Shown here: positions 26,416 to 35,914 of the stretch, one piece after another
Layout: every line of letters begins with the position of its first letter
How positions within the stretch are numbered: the first letter of the stretch is position 1
Origin: CALODP01 sp942492055
GTDB taxonomy: Bacteria; Bacteroidota; Ignavibacteria; Ignavibacteriales; Melioribacteraceae
Assembly (NCBI GenBank): GCA_942492055.1
Contig: CALODP010000019.1
Location: 186,001-250,000 of the forward strand
DNA: 64,000 nt
Direction: 5' to 3'
Program-made: the position numbers and the translations under genes
Notes under the pieces: model-generated
Seen by the model: only the letters and a program-made list of their open reading frames with translations
What the model was told of the DNA's origin: nothing
Databases searched by the model: none

Positions 26416-27387
26416 ATGAAACGATTTCTGCCTTTACTTATTATTGTAACATCCGTAACGATGTTTGCTCAGGAAAGCGATCCTTGGGCCGATGCTGTTG
26501 TATCCTTTAACAAAGGGACTTTATCAAGCTTCGGACAAAGTAGCGATTACTTTCCGGCCAATATACTTGGCGCACCGGATAAGGAAGCTTCAGATACAAT
26601 CGGGAGTGCTAATCCGGAAGAAGTATGCGCGCTTGGTTACGGTGGCGAAATTGTTTTGGAATTTACCGACAATATTATTGTTAATGGCCCTGGAAGTGAT
26701 TTTACCGTTTTTGAAAATGCCTTCATTCAAAAGGCCGGACCGGCAGCCGGAATTGTATTTGCCGAACCTGCAAAAGTAGCTGTTAGTAAAGACGGAATCA
26801 ACTTCATAGAATTTCCTTTTGATTCGTTGTCTCTGGAAGGGCTTGCAGGAAAGACCCCGACTAACGGAGCTAACAATCCCCTTGAGCCTGGTATATCCGG
26901 GGGCGACTCTTTCGATCTTGGAATTATTGGAATAGACTCGGTTCGATTTGTAAAATTAACTGACGTTACAGCTATTGTAAAAAATAATCCGAATCACCCT
27001 TACTTTAATCCTAGTACTATGCTTTTTAACGGATTCGATCTTGACGCGGTTGTAGCTATTAACAGCAATGCTATTGTCTCTTCTGTAAACACATCTGAAA
27101 AGACTCAACCGAAAAATGATTTACTTATTAGTACTTACCCCAATCCGGCAAAGAAAAGTACCGATTCAAAGATTTCCGTTTCTTGGAACGCAAAAGCTCA
27201 ATCCGAATATCGAGTTATACTTTATAATATAATCGGAGAAAAGATCTCTACTATTTTCGAAGGAACAGCTAATTCAGGAAATAATGAGATTGAGTTCTCA
27301 ATTAATAATTTGCCCAGTGGAGTTTATTTAATTGCACTCAACTCCGAGGGAATTTCAAAAATCAAGAAAGTGTTGATAACTAAATAG
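26416..27387 (+). CDS. B12-riboswitch-controlled secreted protein with T9SS sorting domain
   Basis: A 323-residue protein with signal peptide MKRFLPLLIIVTSVTMFAQ, a beta-rich domain (about 20-215), a Ser/Thr/Lys linker and a T9SS type A sorting domain (about 240-323, with LLISTYPNP and GVYLIALNSEGISKIKKVLI). The main domain, with ANILGAPDKEASDT and DFTVFENAFI, resembles cell-surface proteins found next to B12 receptors, but I do not recall a firm family name. Placement under a B12 riboswitch and before BtuB suggests it helps capture or process corrinoids on the cell surface; that role is inference. Confidence 0.8.
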   Translation: MKRFLPLLIIVTSVTMFAQESDPWADAVVSFNKGTLSSFGQSSDYFPANILGAPDKEASDTIGSANPEEVCALGYGGEIVLEFTDNIIVNGPGSDFTVFENAFIQKAGPAAGIVFAEPAKVAVSKDGINFIEFPFDSLSLEGLAGKTPTNGANNPLEPGISGGDSFDLGIIGIDSVRFVKLTDVTAIVKNNPNHPYFNPSTMLFNGFDLDAVVAINSNAIVSSVNTSEKTQPKNDLLISTYPNPAKKSTDSKISVSWNAKAQSEYRVILYNIIGEKISTIFEGTANSGNNEIEFSINNLPSGVYLIALNSEGISKIKKVLITK

Positions 27388-27401
27388 GTTCTTTAACAAT
27401 A

Positions 27402-27564
27402 GTTTACGGTCTTCCGAATTATCGGAGAAAAGGGAAACCGGTTTAATTCCGGTGCTGCCCCGCAACTGTAATGGAGATATTCCCCCGACAAACTACCACT
27501 GTTTCTTTTGAAATGGGAAGGTGTCGGATAGTTCGATTCCAAAGCCAGGAGACCTGCCGTAAAC
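27402..27564 (+). promoter_or_regulatory. Cobalamin riboswitch 2
   Basis: P1 is visible: GTTTACGG at 27402-27409 pairs with CCGTAAAC at 27557-27564. The core is nearly identical to riboswitch 1 (GGGAAACCGGTTTAATTCCG, TGCTGCCCCGCAACTGTAAT, ACCACTG, AAAGCCAGGAGACCTGCCG). A GTCTT/AAGAC hairpin follows at about 27573-27590. It would control the btuB-btuG genes separately from riboswitch 1. Confidence 0.95.
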
Positions 27565-27654
27565 TTATAATCTGTCTTCGAGGGAAAGACCGGATTTGTC
27601 AATGCCTAACACCCATTGCCCGATCTTAATTTTCCTCTGACATTTGAATATGTT

Positions 27655-29814
27655 ATGAAAAAATTTCTTCTTTTATTTTTCGCGATTATTAATGTCTGCT
27701 TTGCGCAAACATATATCACTGTAGTCGATAGTCTGACAGGTATGTTTATTCCGAATGTGGCTGTTGTATCCAAGACAAATTATACAATTACTAATTCATC
27801 CGGAAACTTTGATTTGAATTTGTTCTCCTCAAAAGATTCGGTTTCATTTCAACATGTCGCTTATCATAGGAAAGTTGTTCCTTATTCTCTTCTTTTGAGA
27901 GCTAACAAAGTTTTTCTGGCGACAAGAGAGATTCGGCAGAAGGAAGTTAATGTTGTCGGGCAAAAGAATATTCAAGAGAAGATAGTAGCCAAAGAAGTAA
28001 TATTGATTGATAAAAAAATATCTACCGTCTATTCGAACGCGGGAGATATTCTTCGAAAAAAAAGTTCCGTATTTGTAAAAGACTACGGTGGAGAAACCGG
28101 ACTTAAAACTGTTTCCGCCCGTGGTATGAGTAGCGAAAATACCATTGTTCTTTTTAACGAAGCCCGTGTTAATGATTTGCGAACCGGCTCTTTCGATTTT
28201 TCCACATTGGGTAGCCTCTCTTTGGATAAAATTGAGTTTGTCAAAAGTACCGACAATGACAACCAATATTCATCAATCGGTGGAGTAATTAAGATGCAGA
28301 GTGGTAATCTCTCTTCGGATAAAGGACTTACTGCCGGAATGAAATATTCATCCGCTAATTTGAAATCCTTTTACTCCAATTACAAAGGGGTTAACAGCGC
28401 TCTAACATATAACATAAACTTTGAGAGGACATATTCCCCGAACAATTTTTCATACGAATTTGAGGGAATGAAGTTAAGAAGAAAAAACTCATTCTTTTCC
28501 AAGACTTTTGCGAGCGGAGATTTGACTTACAAAAACTCCTCGGCAATTATTGATTTCTATACACATTACTCGCATTTGCATAATGGAATCCCCGGCTTTG
28601 TGGTTTCAAATAATACCGAGTCTTCAGTAGCAACGAACAATACTGACGGAGTTCTTAGTGTGTTAAACGGAAAAATAGAACTCGCAGAAGATCTCTACCT
28701 TAACGGCATCACTTCGTATCATTACCAGGATTTAACAATAAAGGATACCGGCGGACTTCTGTTACTCAATACTAATCAACAGAATTCAAAGCTGAATGAC
28801 TTTTCGGGAACTGTAAAAATAAATTATCAGAAAACTATTTTTGATTTGGCTTTCGGTTACGAGTTAACTACAGGAAAGATTACCAAAGTAGGAACCTATT
28901 TAGCCGGAGTAGACGCGCCGCAAAATATTTCCAGAACATCAGGCAAGGTTTTCGGAAATTCCAAAATTAGTTTTAAGGATCTTTCCATTCTTTCGGACGC
29001 AATTTTCTCTGCAGGAATTAATAAACAATTTATAAAAGAAAAACTCGGACAAACCAATGAGGCCGAATCAATTTCATACAGCGTTAGTGCCCTTTTTATT
29101 CCGAAATTAAGCAGCAATGTTTCGCTACTACTAAGCTATATCGACAATTATCGAATTCCTACTTTCAACGAGAGATACTACTCTACCATTTTTTCGAATA
29201 CATCCTTAAAGCCGGAAAAATATAAAGGATACGATGCGCAACTAAGTTATTCCTTTGATATAGCCGGTAATACTAATATCTCCGCAACATACTTTTTGAT
29301 TGAGGGTAGAGATAAAATACAATGGGTTCCAACACGAATGGCACTTCAAATTCCACGAAACGTTGCAAAGGTTACATCGGAGGGTTTTGAACTGCGAGTA
29401 GAGAAGTCTTTGTTTAACGATCTACTCAACCTCAATGGAAACTTGGTATATACCGAAGCAAGAAACAAATCAGCTCAAAACAAAACGGATAAATCATATA
29501 ATAAGCAGCTTGTTTATACTCCGAAAATTCGTTTTGCTTTCGATACTCATCTACATCTGGACAGTTTTACATTTTCTCTTTTCGGAAACTATTCGGGGAA
29601 AACTTATTTCACCGCTGATAACACTGAGCAAAATTCACTCAGCCGGTATATGACAATTGATTTATCGGCTTCATATGAATTCAAGCTATTAAAGAAAAGC
29701 AATACAATCACATTGAGTTTGTATAACGCGTTTAATGAAAACTATTTCGTTATACAATCTTACCCAATGCCATTAAGAACATTACAAATAAACTATCAGG
29801 TTAAGATATTATGA
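27655..29814 (+). CDS. btuB: TonB-dependent vitamin B12 receptor
   Basis: About 719 residues from ATG 27655 with signal peptide MKKFLLLFFAIINVCFAQ. A frame to TTG 27616 exists but would put 13 residues before the signal peptide. An N-terminal carboxypeptidase-regulatory-like domain (about 20-95) is followed by the plug, with VSARGMSSENTIVLFNEARV, and a 22-strand barrel ending in the aromatic-terminated segment TLQINYQVKIL. Substrate assignment rests on the B12 riboswitch upstream and the BtuG-like gene downstream, whose start overlaps this stop (ATGA). Confidence 0.88.
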   Translation: MKKFLLLFFAIINVCFAQTYITVVDSLTGMFIPNVAVVSKTNYTITNSSGNFDLNLFSSKDSVSFQHVAYHRKVVPYSLLLRANKVFLATREIRQKEVNVVGQKNIQEKIVAKEVILIDKKISTVYSNAGDILRKKSSVFVKDYGGETGLKTVSARGMSSENTIVLFNEARVNDLRTGSFDFSTLGSLSLDKIEFVKSTDNDNQYSSIGGVIKMQSGNLSSDKGLTAGMKYSSANLKSFYSNYKGVNSALTYNINFERTYSPNNFSYEFEGMKLRRKNSFFSKTFASGDLTYKNSSAIIDFYTHYSHLHNGIPGFVVSNNTESSVATNNTDGVLSVLNGKIELAEDLYLNGITSYHYQDLTIKDTGGLLLLNTNQQNSKLNDFSGTVKINYQKTIFDLAFGYELTTGKITKVGTYLAGVDAPQNISRTSGKVFGNSKISFKDLSILSDAIFSAGINKQFIKEKLGQTNEAESISYSVSALFIPKLSSNVSLLLSYIDNYRIPTFNERYYSTIFSNTSLKPEKYKGYDAQLSYSFDIAGNTNISATYFLIEGRDKIQWVPTRMALQIPRNVAKVTSEGFELRVEKSLFNDLLNLNGNLVYTEARNKSAQNKTDKSYNKQLVYTPKIRFAFDTHLHLDSFTFSLFGNYSGKTYFTADNTEQNSLSRYMTIDLSASYEFKLLKKSNTITLSLYNAFNENYFVIQSYPMPLRTLQINYQVKIL

Positions 29815-30860
29815 AAAAATTACTGAATCTATTTCTCCTATTATCACTTCTCTTTACTGCCTGTTCGGAGGATAATCCTACAGGGCCGGATCTTAAAACA
29901 TCGGTTTCGAAAGGATTATTGATTGTTAACGAAGGGGTTTACGCTCAGAACAACGCAACACTGACTTCATATAATTATGAAGAAGAAAAAGTAATAAATA
30001 ACGTATTCTCCTCTGCTAATAGCGGAAAGAATTTAGGTGATACGGCAAACGATCTTTTTCTTTTCGACGGGAAAGCATTTATAGCTGTCGACAAATCGAG
30101 AAAGATAGAAGTTGTTGATGCCAAGACTTTCAAATCCCTTGCTATGATTGACCTCAGTGGATTAGGCAGCCCGAGAGAATTATATATTAAGGATAAAAAC
30201 CTTGCTTACGCTACCGTATTAGTTGATAAGGTTATCGCGTTTAACCCTACTACATATGAAATTTTGGATACAATTACCGTCGGTAGTTATCCGGAAGGAT
30301 TAGCAGCTGAGGGGAACTATCTTTTCGTCGCAAATTCAGGATTCGGATCCGATAGCATCATCTCGGTAATTGATATGAGAGATAATAAAATTGTAAAAAA
30401 CATTACAGTATATCAAAATCCGAGATATGTTTTCAGCCATGAAAATTATATCTACACTACATCCGCCGGTTTATACACTCCTCCGGGAACAGGATATGTT
30501 TATAAAATTGATCCGGAAAAACTCGCGAAGATCGACTCAGTTGAAGTAAGCAACAACCCGTTCAAAGGAACGATTGCCAAGGACATCCTTTATCTGGTAA
30601 ACGGGACCGGAGTTGTTACTATTGATCTAAACACATTTGCAAAAACAAATGACAAATTTATCGACGGAAAATCAGTTAATCCGATTTACGGAATGGTACA
30701 GGGAATATCTTTCGACGAAGATAAAGAATTGATTCTGTGCGGAAACCCGAAAGATTACGTACAGAACGGTGAAGTTGTAGCTTACGATTTATCCGGAAAA
30801 GAAGTATTCCGTTTCGAATGCGGATTGAATCCGGGAACCATACAAGTAATTAATGAATAA
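29811..30860 (+). CDS. btuG: BtuG-like beta-propeller lipoprotein
   Basis: A 349-residue lipoprotein; the signal peptide ends LLSLLFTACSED with lipobox Cys 19. The rest is a YncE/DUF5074-type propeller with repeated GLLIVNEGVYAQNNATLTSY and KNLAYATVLVDKVIAFNP-like blades. In Bacteroides, BtuG binds B12 on the cell surface and passes it to BtuB (established for that family). The ATGA overlap with btuB and the common riboswitch support the same role here. Symbol is given by homology and context. Confidence 0.85.
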   Translation: MKKLLNLFLLLSLLFTACSEDNPTGPDLKTSVSKGLLIVNEGVYAQNNATLTSYNYEEEKVINNVFSSANSGKNLGDTANDLFLFDGKAFIAVDKSRKIEVVDAKTFKSLAMIDLSGLGSPRELYIKDKNLAYATVLVDKVIAFNPTTYEILDTITVGSYPEGLAAEGNYLFVANSGFGSDSIISVIDMRDNKIVKNITVYQNPRYVFSHENYIYTTSAGLYTPPGTGYVYKIDPEKLAKIDSVEVSNNPFKGTIAKDILYLVNGTGVVTIDLNTFAKTNDKFIDGKSVNPIYGMVQGISFDEDKELILCGNPKDYVQNGEVVAYDLSGKEVFRFECGLNPGTIQVINE

Positions 30861-30899
30861 TTCCATATAACACATATTATACTAACCAAAGGTTGAGAA

Positions 30900-32930
30900 A
30901 TGAAGAAAATTATTACGATTCTATTTTGCTTATTCTTCACGGCATCTCTTTTTGCTCAGGAAGAAACCGATATCATTGTCTACGGCGCAAATAAGCATTT
31001 GAATTTTTACAGTGTAAAACTGAAAACGAAATTTGAAAATCTGATTCCGGTTGGGCCAACCCCAAACGATATCTATCAATACAACAATCACATATTTGTT
31101 GTAAACTCAGGTAAGTTCGGGGTAGGAACAAATTTGCAGATCGTTCCGGTAAAGGCACTCTACAAATTTATGCAGACTCTTGATACTACATCTTTGCGTC
31201 AGGCCGCTAGAACAGTTGAGTTGGCTGAAAACGGAAACGCATATAATATTGCCGGTATTACTGATACCGAAGTTCTTGTTTCGTTGGCGCAAACCAAACA
31301 ATTACAGGTTGTTGATTTCACAACGGGTGAAATCGTAAAGACCATTAGCGAAGGAATAACCGGAAATCCACAAGGAGTTGCCAAAGCTAATGATGATTAC
31401 GCTGTTGTTACTATGGCAGACTGGGGAACAACCGGTGGAAAAACTTACGCTTATTACAACATTAAAACCGGTGTGATAGAAAAAGAAAATACAACACATC
31501 TTAATCCGGTAAGCATTTTGAAATTGGATAACGGAAATCTTCTCGGAGCTACATGGGGCGCGTGGTTCGGTGATGATAACTTCGGAACACTTGATCTTAT
31601 TGACTCTGAGACACAAACAATAGATACTTCCATCGCTTTGCCTAACAGCGGTAAAGCCAGCTTTGCTTTACAAGTAGACGATTCGTTAGTTTACGTAATG
31701 GCTATGGACGCTTCTTATCAAACAGTTTACGGTCATTTGAACATCGATAAGAAAACATATACCGAAGATACTTTGGGATTTTTCACTCAACCTATTTTCG
31801 GAAAAACTATTAACGGAAATCTTCTTGTTAAGGGGGACGAAAAAACTTACGTATATACAACAGCTCAGGAATTGGTAGACAGTATGGAATTCGAAATATC
31901 TTCCGAAAACGCTGTTGTTAAATTCCCCGAAGAATTCGCTACAGAAGATCCTACAATAGTTGAGATCAAAGATATCCCTAACGATCAAGGTGGAAACGTA
32001 TTAGTTGTTTGGGAACCATCTTCACACGACGAATTATATTCCGGTGCGCCAATAACAAAATATAGTGTTTGGAGAAGAGAAGTATCCGAAGCTCCTGCTC
32101 AAAAGATCGCACCGAAAGCAGGAAAGCTTTACAACGCTATCAAAAACAGCTGGACATATTTGGGATCCGTTGAAGCTGTAGCACAAATTGATAAATATTC
32201 TTTTGTAGCTCCTACATTGGCCGATTCCAACGCAAGCGGAAACGCTACAAATGTATTTATGGTAGTTGCTCATACTTCCGACGCTTCCAAATATTTCTAC
32301 TCGGTTCCGGCATCAGGATATTCTGTTGATAACATTGCCCCTGCGGCTCCCGCAAAAGTTCTCGCCAATATTGACGAGGGGAAATTCAATATTACCTGGA
32401 GCAAAAACAAAGCAGCTGATTTCGCGGCTTATAATATCTACAAATCAACAACACAGGGTTTTCTTCCTAAAGCCGGTGATAACTTATTGGCCACTGTTAA
32501 CGATACCATTTTCACAGATAAGAATGTTAGCGGCGACGTAAACTACTATTACATTATTTCCGCTGTTGACCGCAACGGAAACGAAAGTCTTTACTCAAAA
32601 GAGATTTCAATTATCTTTACCGGTGTTGAAGAGGGAAACTCAATTCCAGAAGAATTCGCGTTGGCTCAGAATTATCCGAACCCATTCAACCCTAGCACTA
32701 AAATTGCTTTCAACATACCGGCTCAAAGCAACGTTGCTATTGTTGTTTATAACATGATAGGACAAAAGGTTGCCGAGCTTTACAACGGTTCCATCAATGC
32801 CGGACATCACGAATTGACATGGAATGCCGAAGACTTTGCCAGTGGTATTTACATCTTGAGCATGAAAGCAAAAGCTACTGATTCTGCCGAAGCTTTCAAC
32901 TCTACAAGAAAACTTATGTTGGTTAAGTAA
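30900..32930 (+). CDS. Secreted propeller/FN3 protein with T9SS sorting domain (paralog 1)
   Basis: A 676-residue protein: signal peptide ending TASLFAQ, a propeller-like domain (about 20-330) that begins TDIIVYGANKHLNFYSVKLK, an interdomain with SSHDELYSGAPITKYSVWRR, a fibronectin-III-like region (about 475-565) and a T9SS type A domain (about 580-676, FALAQNYPNPFNPSTKI). It lies 39 bases after btuG and is probably in the same transcript. It may be a T9SS-attached corrinoid-binding protein; that is inference from context and the propeller fold. The last 590 bases are almost identical to those of the gene at 33274-35295. Confidence 0.82.
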   Translation: MKKIITILFCLFFTASLFAQEETDIIVYGANKHLNFYSVKLKTKFENLIPVGPTPNDIYQYNNHIFVVNSGKFGVGTNLQIVPVKALYKFMQTLDTTSLRQAARTVELAENGNAYNIAGITDTEVLVSLAQTKQLQVVDFTTGEIVKTISEGITGNPQGVAKANDDYAVVTMADWGTTGGKTYAYYNIKTGVIEKENTTHLNPVSILKLDNGNLLGATWGAWFGDDNFGTLDLIDSETQTIDTSIALPNSGKASFALQVDDSLVYVMAMDASYQTVYGHLNIDKKTYTEDTLGFFTQPIFGKTINGNLLVKGDEKTYVYTTAQELVDSMEFEISSENAVVKFPEEFATEDPTIVEIKDIPNDQGGNVLVVWEPSSHDELYSGAPITKYSVWRREVSEAPAQKIAPKAGKLYNAIKNSWTYLGSVEAVAQIDKYSFVAPTLADSNASGNATNVFMVVAHTSDASKYFYSVPASGYSVDNIAPAAPAKVLANIDEGKFNITWSKNKAADFAAYNIYKSTTQGFLPKAGDNLLATVNDTIFTDKNVSGDVNYYYIISAVDRNGNESLYSKEISIIFTGVEEGNSIPEEFALAQNYPNPFNPSTKIAFNIPAQSNVAIVVYNMIGQKVAELYNGSINAGHHELTWNAEDFASGIYILSMKAKATDSAEAFNSTRKLMLVK

Positions 32931-32931
32931 A

Positions 32932-33174
32932 TTGACAAACAATTCAAAATACGAAGGGAAGAGCTGCCCACGATGTGGCTCTTCTTTCGAATGTAAGCCG
33001 GGTAACATTACGCAATGCCAATGTTTTCCGGCTCATCTGAATAATGAAGAGAGAGCTTTTATCAGTCAATTGTACGACGACTGTCTTTGCTATAAGTGCC
33101 TATTAGAGTTAAAACAGTTGTACAAAGAAAGAAAAGTCTTGCAAAGCTACTCTGATCCGGAAAGGGACGTTTAG
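32932..33174 (+). CDS. Cysteine-rich CWC family protein
   Basis: An 80-residue protein with nine Cys, including KSCPRCGSSFECK and ITQCQCF, then DDCLCYKCLLEL, a pattern matching the CWC zinc-binding family. The start is TTG 32932, two bases after the preceding stop; no in-frame ATG precedes the first Cys pair. It seems to be the last gene of the B12 transcript, as a strong terminator follows. Function is unknown. Confidence 0.7.
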   Translation: MTNNSKYEGKSCPRCGSSFECKPGNITQCQCFPAHLNNEERAFISQLYDDCLCYKCLLELKQLYKERKVLQSYSDPERDV

Positions 33175-33188
33175 CGCGTCCCTTTTTT
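33161..33188 (+). terminator. Rho-independent terminator
   Basis: AAAGGGACG at 33161-33169 pairs with CGTCCCTTT at 33177-33185, followed by a T run. The left arm overlaps the last codons of the CWC gene. Confidence 0.85.
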
Positions 33189-33273
33189 ATTACTCCCCAA
33201 GAATTCATTCACAATTACGAATAATTTTTCTTATGTTTACCCGCTATTTTTGATTTATCATTTAGGAATAACT

Positions 33274-35295
33274 ATGATTAAGAAAGCTGCTATTCTGTTT
33301 ACAATGATTTTTCTATCCTCCATTTACTCCCAAGAAAAATTTATTACTTACTCAACCAAAGACTCTCTTCATATGGTGAATCCGATTTCCAAAGAATATT
33401 ATAGGAATCTTGTTCCGGTGGGAAGCGGTGAAAAAAGTATCTGTCAAAACGAAGAGAACATTTTTGTTATGAACTCTGGGGCCAATGGATTTCATAACCT
33501 ATTACAAATAGTCCCTAAAAACGCGTTGGAAAATTTCTTATCTGATAAGGATACAGTAACTCTTAATAAAAGGGTTGCTCAAATAAAACTACCTGATAAC
33601 GGTAACGCCTATGAAATACTTCCAATTAACAATACGGAGGCTATTATACCCCTTCCTCAATCAAAACAGATACTTGTAATAGATTATATTTCCGGAAATC
33701 AGGTTGAGCTAATAAGCACAGCCGATTTCAAAGGTGCTCCATTAAGTATCGCTAAACTTGATGATAACCACGCAGTAATATCTATGTCCGGTTGGCAACG
33801 TGGATTCAACGGAGAGAGTTACATAGTCTTTAATACAAGCGAGATGAGAATAGAAAAAGAGTTGAAGACTAATTTGAATCCGACTACTTTTATTAAACTC
33901 GCTTCAGGTGATGTGTTAGCAAATACGGTAGGAAATTTGTCTGCTGATGATAGAAAGGGAACCATAGATATTATCTCAAAGAACTCATTGACCCTAAAGA
34001 AGCAGATAGTATTGCCTGATAATAGCATAGCTCGTTTTATTTCAGAAGTCAACGACTCACTTCTTTTTATGATTGGCCTAAACTCCTCGAACAAATTATT
34101 CTCGGCCAGCATAAACATAAATAGTGATGAAATTAATATTGTATCTGACGGGCTTTTCCGTAAATACATTATCGGGAAATTGGAAAGCGGGAATATTTTG
34201 GTAAAAGGAGAAGGCAATACTTATATTCACTCCCCTTCCTATGAATTGATCGATAGCCTTAATACATCTTTATCTCCGGTATATATGGAAGTTGCTCTTT
34301 CTGAGCGAAGAGAAAATGAGGCTCCCGAGATCAGTTCGATTAAGGATATTCCAAATGATCAAGGGAGAAAAGTTCTGCTTGCATGGGATCCATCCTCTTA
34401 CGACAATCTTATGAGCGCTACTCCGATTACTAAATATTCCGTTTGGAGACGTGATCACCTCGGAAAAGAAATTCCGGCTAAGAGCAATATTTCTCTTGAG
34501 CAATTAGCCTCCAGTTGGACTTATCTCGGTTCTGTTGACGCAGTCTCGCAAATTGATAAATACTCTTTTGTTGCTCCTACACTTATCGACTCGAATGCTA
34601 CGGAGAAAGGGGTAACTACATTTATGGTTGTTGCCCACACTAATGATATCAGCAAATACTATTGTTCGATTCCGAAAGCCGGCTATTCTATTGATAACAT
34701 TGCCCCTGCGGCACCGGCAAAAGTTCTCGCCAATGTTGACGAGGGGAAATTCAATCTTACATGGAGCAAAAACAAAGCAGCCGATTTCGCGGCTTATAAT
34801 ATCTACAAATCAACAACACAGGGTTTTCTTCCTAAAGCCGGTGATAACTTATTGGCCACTGTTAACGATACCATTTTCACAGATAAGAATGTTAGCGGAG
34901 ACGTAAACTACTATTACATTATTTCCGCTGTTGACCACAACGGAAACGAAAGTCTTTACTCAAAGGAAATTTCCATTATCTTTACCGGTGTTGAAGAGGG
35001 AAACTCAATTCCCGAAGAATTCGCGTTGGCTCAGAACTATCCGAACCCATTCAACCCTAGCACTAAGATTGCTTTCAACGTACCGACTCAAAGCAACATT
35101 GCTATTGTTGTTTATAACATGATCGGGCAAAAGGTTGCCGAGCTTTACAACGGTTCTATCAATGCCGGACATCACGAATTGACATGGAACGCCGAAAACT
35201 TTGCCAGTGGTATTTACATCTTGAGCATGAAAGCAAAAGCTACTGATTCTGCCGAAGCTTTCAACTCTACAAGAAAACTTATGTTGGTTAAATAA
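33274..35295 (+). CDS. Secreted propeller/FN3 protein with T9SS sorting domain (paralog 2)
   Basis: 673 residues from ATG 33274; a TTG at 33250 would only lengthen the signal peptide MIKKAAILFTMIFLSSIYSQ. The domain order is as in paralog 1: divergent propeller domain (about 20-340), linker with SVWRR, FN3-like module and T9SS domain. The N-terminal half is much diverged, yet from 34693 to the stop the DNA is about 96% the same as in paralog 1 with no indel. It stands behind a terminator and so is likely transcribed separately; I see no riboswitch in its 85-base leader. Confidence 0.8.
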   Translation: MIKKAAILFTMIFLSSIYSQEKFITYSTKDSLHMVNPISKEYYRNLVPVGSGEKSICQNEENIFVMNSGANGFHNLLQIVPKNALENFLSDKDTVTLNKRVAQIKLPDNGNAYEILPINNTEAIIPLPQSKQILVIDYISGNQVELISTADFKGAPLSIAKLDDNHAVISMSGWQRGFNGESYIVFNTSEMRIEKELKTNLNPTTFIKLASGDVLANTVGNLSADDRKGTIDIISKNSLTLKKQIVLPDNSIARFISEVNDSLLFMIGLNSSNKLFSASININSDEINIVSDGLFRKYIIGKLESGNILVKGEGNTYIHSPSYELIDSLNTSLSPVYMEVALSERRENEAPEISSIKDIPNDQGRKVLLAWDPSSYDNLMSATPITKYSVWRRDHLGKEIPAKSNISLEQLASSWTYLGSVDAVSQIDKYSFVAPTLIDSNATEKGVTTFMVVAHTNDISKYYCSIPKAGYSIDNIAPAAPAKVLANVDEGKFNLTWSKNKAADFAAYNIYKSTTQGFLPKAGDNLLATVNDTIFTDKNVSGDVNYYYIISAVDHNGNESLYSKEISIIFTGVEEGNSIPEEFALAQNYPNPFNPSTKIAFNVPTQSNIAIVVYNMIGQKVAELYNGSINAGHHELTWNAENFASGIYILSMKAKATDSAEAFNSTRKLMLVK

Positions 35296-35309
35296 AACAA
35301 ATATTTCCG

Positions 35310-35348
35310 AAAATATGAGCTGCTAATGTGGTGGCTCATATTTTCTTA
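35310..35348 (+). terminator. Rho-independent terminator
   Basis: AAAATATGAGC at 35310-35320 pairs perfectly with GCTCATATTTT at 35334-35344 across a 13-base loop, followed by CTTATT. It ends paralog 2. Confidence 0.75.
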
Positions 35349-35480
35349 TTGTTCGGGATTATTACAATAATTATTTCACTTAATCCATTTCCATCCGCTT
35401 CGAAATGTCCGAAAAATCACCAATTCTTTCCTAACCCCACCTTTTTTGTAAAATAAAGAGTCAAAGAGATTTCAATGAAA

Positions 35481-35765
35481 CCAAAACGATTTGGCTTATG
35501 ACGAAAAAGCAGAAAACCTGACAAAAACGCTTAAAAAATAGTGCTCACGATTAAAATGGAACCGATTATGATCTGAATAAGACAATTATGAACAAAAAGT
35601 GACTAAAATGAAAAAAAAATAACAATGAACCGATCAAAAGTCATATTTTTCTCATTTTTGTGATATTATTTTGCTTTTTTGTCATTTTCTTCGATAAAAA
35701 GTCACTTTTTCTGCCACATGTGTTGTTTTCCGAACGTAATGCCTCCTATTATTTTCGTTTTTGCC
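35481..35765. repeat. Degenerate intergenic region with about 20-bp periodicity
   Basis: Cut into 20-base units from 35481, A-rich blocks and TGAC-like cores recur (35499, 35519, 35580, 35600). From 35640 the strand sense flips to T-rich blocks with GTCA/GTGA at 35640, 35660, 35681, 35701 and 35720. The decamer CGTAATGCCT at 35735-35744 also occurs in the array near 60.6 kb. There is no credible gene here. The periodicity is judged by eye and the units are very degenerate. Confidence 0.45.
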
Positions 35766-35914
35766 TCGTACCGGAGAAATTTGCTTTTTCCCTAACAGTG
35801 AGAGTGTAATTGATAAAGAATTAGGGAATTTATGTGATGTGAGAGCAATATGACGAGCAGTCTTGCAAATCCAAAATCGAAAGGGCATCATTACGACACC
35901 CTTTCGTTGAGAAA

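Noticed and set aside
32266..32541. Plus-strand frames in the T9SS paralogs (32266-32541, 34628-34906, 32566-32757, 34931-35122)
   Set aside because: They occur in both paralogs only because the DNA is duplicated; out of frame with the real genes and without SD or motifs.
35682..35891. 69-codon minus-strand frame
   Set aside because: Lies in the degenerate periodic region, low-complexity, with no SD.
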